The translations under genes were made by a program, and so were the position numbers. The notes below the pieces were generated by a model that was not told the DNA's origin, did not search any database, and was given only the letters and a program-made list of their open reading frames with translations. Shown here one piece after another: positions 6,267 to 7,936 of a stretch of 7,936 bases of DNA. The stretch's first letter is position 1, and each line of letters opens with the position of its first letter. This DNA comes from an uncultured bacterium (GTDB lineage: Bacteria; Gemmatimonadota; Gemmatimonadetes; Longimicrobiales; RSA9), in contig CALKIP010000221.1 of the NCBI GenBank assembly GCA_937995995.1, positions 1 through 7,936 of the forward strand, written 5' to 3'.

Positions 6267-6310
6267 TTTTCGGAAAGAAGTGTCCGAATCGAAACAACTT
6301 TCTCCGAAAG
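6267..6310. promoter_or_regulatory. Paired TTTC-N-GAAA dyads, candidate activator (UAS) sites
   Basis: TTTTCGGAAAG (6267-6277) contains the dyad TTTC-G-GAAA. CTTTCTCCGAAAG (6298-6310) contains CTTTC-TCC-GAAAG. Their centres are 32 bp apart, about three helical turns, so both would face the same side of the DNA. They lie roughly 100-140 bp before the start predicted from the sigma-54 box, the usual position of enhancer-binding-protein sites. Together they also form the inverted repeat TTTCGGA/TCCGAAA. Confidence 0.45.
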
Positions 6311-6381
6311 TACGCCCGGCCGACGCTCCGGGCAAGGTGCTATGTCGCGTCGTTGCAGTGGTTTACGATTTGGGGCCCGTC

Positions 6382-6397
6382 TGGCAGGCCCCTTGCA
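6382..6397 (+). promoter_or_regulatory. Sigma-54 (RpoN) type -24/-12 promoter
   Basis: TGGCAGGCCCCTTGCA matches the consensus TGGCACG-N4-TTGCW at every specified position but one (C to G at the sixth). The invariant GG (6383-6384) and GC (6395-6396) are separated by exactly 10 bp, as sigma-54 requires. The expected transcription start is near 6408, giving a leader of about 247 nt before the PPOX gene. Confidence 0.65.
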
Positions 6398-6654
6398 CTT
6401 CAACCCGGGCACAACATGGGCGCGCGGCGAACGGGAACTCCGGGGAGAGCGCCGCGCGAAGAGGGACGGTCGTCGAAGTACTGGCGGCCGTTCTTCTTTT
6501 TTGCACCTTTCCCGACCCGACCGTTCCCACGCTCACGTGCGCATCCCCTCCTCGTCCGCCGGCGACGCCACGATCCGCCTCCTCGCCCGGCACGCCTCGT
6601 GCTCGCATCGCAACGGTGAAGAACCATGCCTCATCACCGAGTGGAGCAGGATCG

Positions 6655-7230
6655 ATGGCCAAGCATTCGAATGGACAGGAGCGCGGCAACTCCTTCTCGA
6701 CGGAGAAGAAGCTGGAGGATCTCTACGACCTGATCGACGGGATCGAGGTCTGCATGTTCACGACGCGTCGCCCGGACGGCCATCTGGTATCGAGGCCGAT
6801 GCAGACGCAGGAGCGGGCCGGCGTGGCGGATCTCTGGTTCGTGACCGACATCGAGAGCCACAAGCTCGACGAGTTGTCCCACGACCCGCACGTGAATCTG
6901 GCCTTCTACCGCGACCGCACGCGCGAATGGGTCTCCGTCAGCGGCACCGCGACCATCTCCCAGGACCGGGGCAAGATCCGCGAGCTCCACAGTCCCGACT
7001 GGCGCATCTGGTTCGGCGACGAGGGCGGCGCGCGCAACGGCGGCCCCGACGACCCGCGCATGGCGCTCGTCCTCGTCGACGCGCACTCCGTGACGTACAT
7101 GAAGAGCGAGCAGTCGACGCCGGCCGTCCTCTTCAACGTCGTCAAGGGCGCGGTCACCGGCACGCGGCCGGATGTCGGCTCGGTCCGGGAACTGTCGGAG
7201 CAGGAGCTGGATCGGGGGCACGCGGCGTAG
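6655..7230 (+). CDS. PPOX-class flavin-binding protein, general stress protein 26-like
   Basis: The 191-residue protein matches the pyridoxamine 5'-phosphate oxidase-like split-barrel family related to general stress protein 26. After a polar N-terminus comes a helix KLEDLYDLIDGI (19-30), then barrel strands EVCMFTTRRPDGHLVSRPMQ (31-50), DLWFVTDIESHKLDEL (59-74), VNLAFYRD (80-87) and WVSVSGTATISQD (92-104). The typical WRIWFGD motif (116-122) and DDPRMALVLVDAHSVTYM (132-149) follow. Relatives bind FMN or F420 and are tied to stress responses; the substrate is unknown and this is not a pdxH-type oxidase by sequence. ATG 6655 is preferred because the family-like sequence begins here and GGAG/AGGA precede it (6643-6651). 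An upstream GTG at 6616 lacks a ribosome-binding site. It is the first gene downstream of the sigma-54-like promoter. Confidence 0.87.
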   Translation: MAKHSNGQERGNSFSTEKKLEDLYDLIDGIEVCMFTTRRPDGHLVSRPMQTQERAGVADLWFVTDIESHKLDELSHDPHVNLAFYRDRTREWVSVSGTATISQDRGKIRELHSPDWRIWFGDEGGARNGGPDDPRMALVLVDAHSVTYMKSEQSTPAVLFNVVKGAVTGTRPDVGSVRELSEQELDRGHAA

Positions 7231-7245
7231 GCTCGCTGCGCGAGC
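7231..7245 (+). repeat. Hairpin directly after the PPOX stop
   Basis: GCTCGC-TGC-GCGAGC forms a 6-bp stem beginning at the first base after the stop. A G-rich tract follows in place of a T run, so it is not a classical terminator, though it may protect the 3' end. Confidence 0.45.
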
Positions 7246-7246
7246 A

Positions 7247-7308
7247 GGGCTAGGGCGAGGGCGAGGGCTGGGGGGAGGGCTGGGTGGGGTGAGGTGAGGG
7301 GGCGGGGG
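7247..7308 (+). repeat. G-quadruplex-prone G-tract cluster
   Basis: At least eight runs of three or more G occur on the + strand. The first four are spaced by 3-nt loops (CTA, CGA, CGA), and longer runs of 4-6 G follow. This meets the usual G3+N1-7 rule several times over and looks like a decayed GGGCGA hexanucleotide repeat. It lies between two co-oriented genes and would be present in any readthrough RNA. Confidence 0.75.
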
Positions 7309-7376
7309 ATACCGTGCGGGTGGAGGGGGGAGTAGATTGCCGATGTGGGCATGGAACTTCACTGTGGAGGGCTCCA

Positions 7377-7919
7377 TTGCGCGCGGTGACGCTCCTGAAC
7401 GTCCTTCTCCTCGTCGCGCTCGTCGGGGGCAGTGTCGCGGTCTATCCCGAGCTGCCGGACCGGATCCCGGTGCATTTCGGCTCGGGCGGCGCCCCCGACC
7501 GGTGGGCGGACACGTCGTGGGGCTCGTGGTTCGGGCTTCCGCTCACGACGATCGTGGTGAACGTGCTTCTCTACGGCATCACCCTCCTCGCGCAACGCGA
7601 TCCACGCTTCATCAACATTCCCGAGAAGCGCCGCTTCCTGAAGTTGCCGAGTGAGCGTCAGCGGGTAGTACTGGCCAGGGTTGGCAACGGTATCGAGGGG
7701 TTCGCCCTTCTCCTCACGCTCTTTTTCAGCTCCATCCAGTTGAGCATCTATCGCACGGCGCTCGGCGAGGATACGGGATCGCTGGTCTCGGCCATCCTGG
7801 TGCTGAGTGTGATTGCTGCACCGGTCCTGGCGATCGCGCTGATGCTGCGCATTCAGAAGGAGATCGACCGCCAGGAGGAACTCGAGCGGCGGGCCGGCGA
7901 CGTCGGCGCGCGGCCCTGA
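7377..7919 (+). CDS. DUF1648-containing four-helix membrane protein
   Basis: The 180-residue protein has four predicted membrane helices (about 4-22, 51-72, 105-124 and 136-157) and a basic/acidic C-terminal tail. After helix 1 comes the DUF1648 signature YPELPDRIPVHFGSGGAPDRW (23-43), of the form LPD-IP-HF-x-G-PD. Between helices 2 and 3 is the cytosolic or exterior motif NIPEKRRFLKLPSERQ (80-95), common in these proteins. The family occurs in SdpI-like immunity and signalling proteins and in many uncharacterised membrane proteins; the function here is unknown. The TTG start at 7377 is chosen because GGAGGG lies five bases before it (7366-7371) and helix 1 begins just after. A GTG at 7314 would add 21 residues of glycine/cysteine-rich sequence from the G-rich tract and is less likely. 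Confidence 0.8.
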   Translation: MRAVTLLNVLLLVALVGGSVAVYPELPDRIPVHFGSGGAPDRWADTSWGSWFGLPLTTIVVNVLLYGITLLAQRDPRFINIPEKRRFLKLPSERQRVVLARVGNGIEGFALLLTLFFSSIQLSIYRTALGEDTGSLVSAILVLSVIAAPVLAIALMLRIQKEIDRQEELERRAGDVGARP

Positions 7920-7936
7920 GTCGCGGCGGCTGGCTC

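Larger units (their letters stand above)
6018..6654. other. Long divergent intergenic region with sigma-54 control signals
   Basis: This 637-nt region contains a hairpin at 6106-6122 (CCGGCC/GGCCGG), the paired dyads at 6267-6310, and a sigma-54-like promoter at 6382-6397. A predicted leader of about 250 nt then runs to the PPOX start. The PPOX frame is open upstream to 6280 (GTG), but that extension is low-complexity and unlike the family. I found no credible small gene. No promoter for the symporter gene could be assigned. Confidence 0.6.

Noticed and set aside
6041..6619. Open frame of 192 codons in the sigma-54 leader region
   Set aside because: It is low-complexity, rich in Arg and Pro, has no ribosome-binding site or family resemblance, and overlaps the promoter signals.
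6280..6654. N-terminal extension of the PPOX protein starting at GTG 6280
   Set aside because: The extension spans the predicted promoter and leader, is unlike the family, and ATG 6655 fits the family start with a nearby GGAG.

Overview
This is a GC-rich, gene-dense chromosomal window. It carries seven protein-coding genes separated by unusually structured intergenic DNA. A lipoprotein serpin, strong GGAGG ribosome-binding sites, TTG starts, a DUF1648 membrane protein and an RpoN-type promoter would suit a soil or aquatic Gemmatimonadota-like bacterium. That assignment is an inference from gene content and composition only. There is no rRNA, tRNA, CRISPR array or recognisable transposase.

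Layout. The minus strand at 1-403 holds the N-terminal part of a serpin lipoprotein gene that runs off the left edge. A divergent intergenic region (404-758) contains a regular array of five small hairpins joined by GGGAGR linkers, plus one inverted copy of the unit. A macrodomain gene (759-1328, +) follows. After a 376-nt gap with a perfect 21-nt dyad come two adjacent cation/proton antiporter-like genes (1705-2982 and 2983-4299, +), joined stop-to-start. The convergent gap 4300-4739 is filled by a long imperfect inverted-repeat element. A glutamate/dicarboxylate symporter-family gene (4740-6017, -) follows, and it lacks several canonical sodium-site residues. The next 637-nt gap contains a close match to a sigma-54 -24/-12 promoter on the + strand, with paired dyads about 100-140 bp upstream of its predicted start. 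It leads to a PPOX-family general-stress-like flavoprotein (6655-7230, +). A G-quadruplex-prone tract separates that gene from a four-helix DUF1648 membrane protein (7377-7919, +).

How they work together. The two antiporters almost certainly form one translationally coupled unit and may be a heteromeric exchanger. The rest looks like independent single-gene units with a loose theme of envelope, ion and stress homeostasis. No complete multi-gene defence or biosynthetic system is visible. The most interesting content is between the genes: the hairpin array, the sigma-54 control region and the inverted-repeat element. In the proteins, the atypical symporter stands out.
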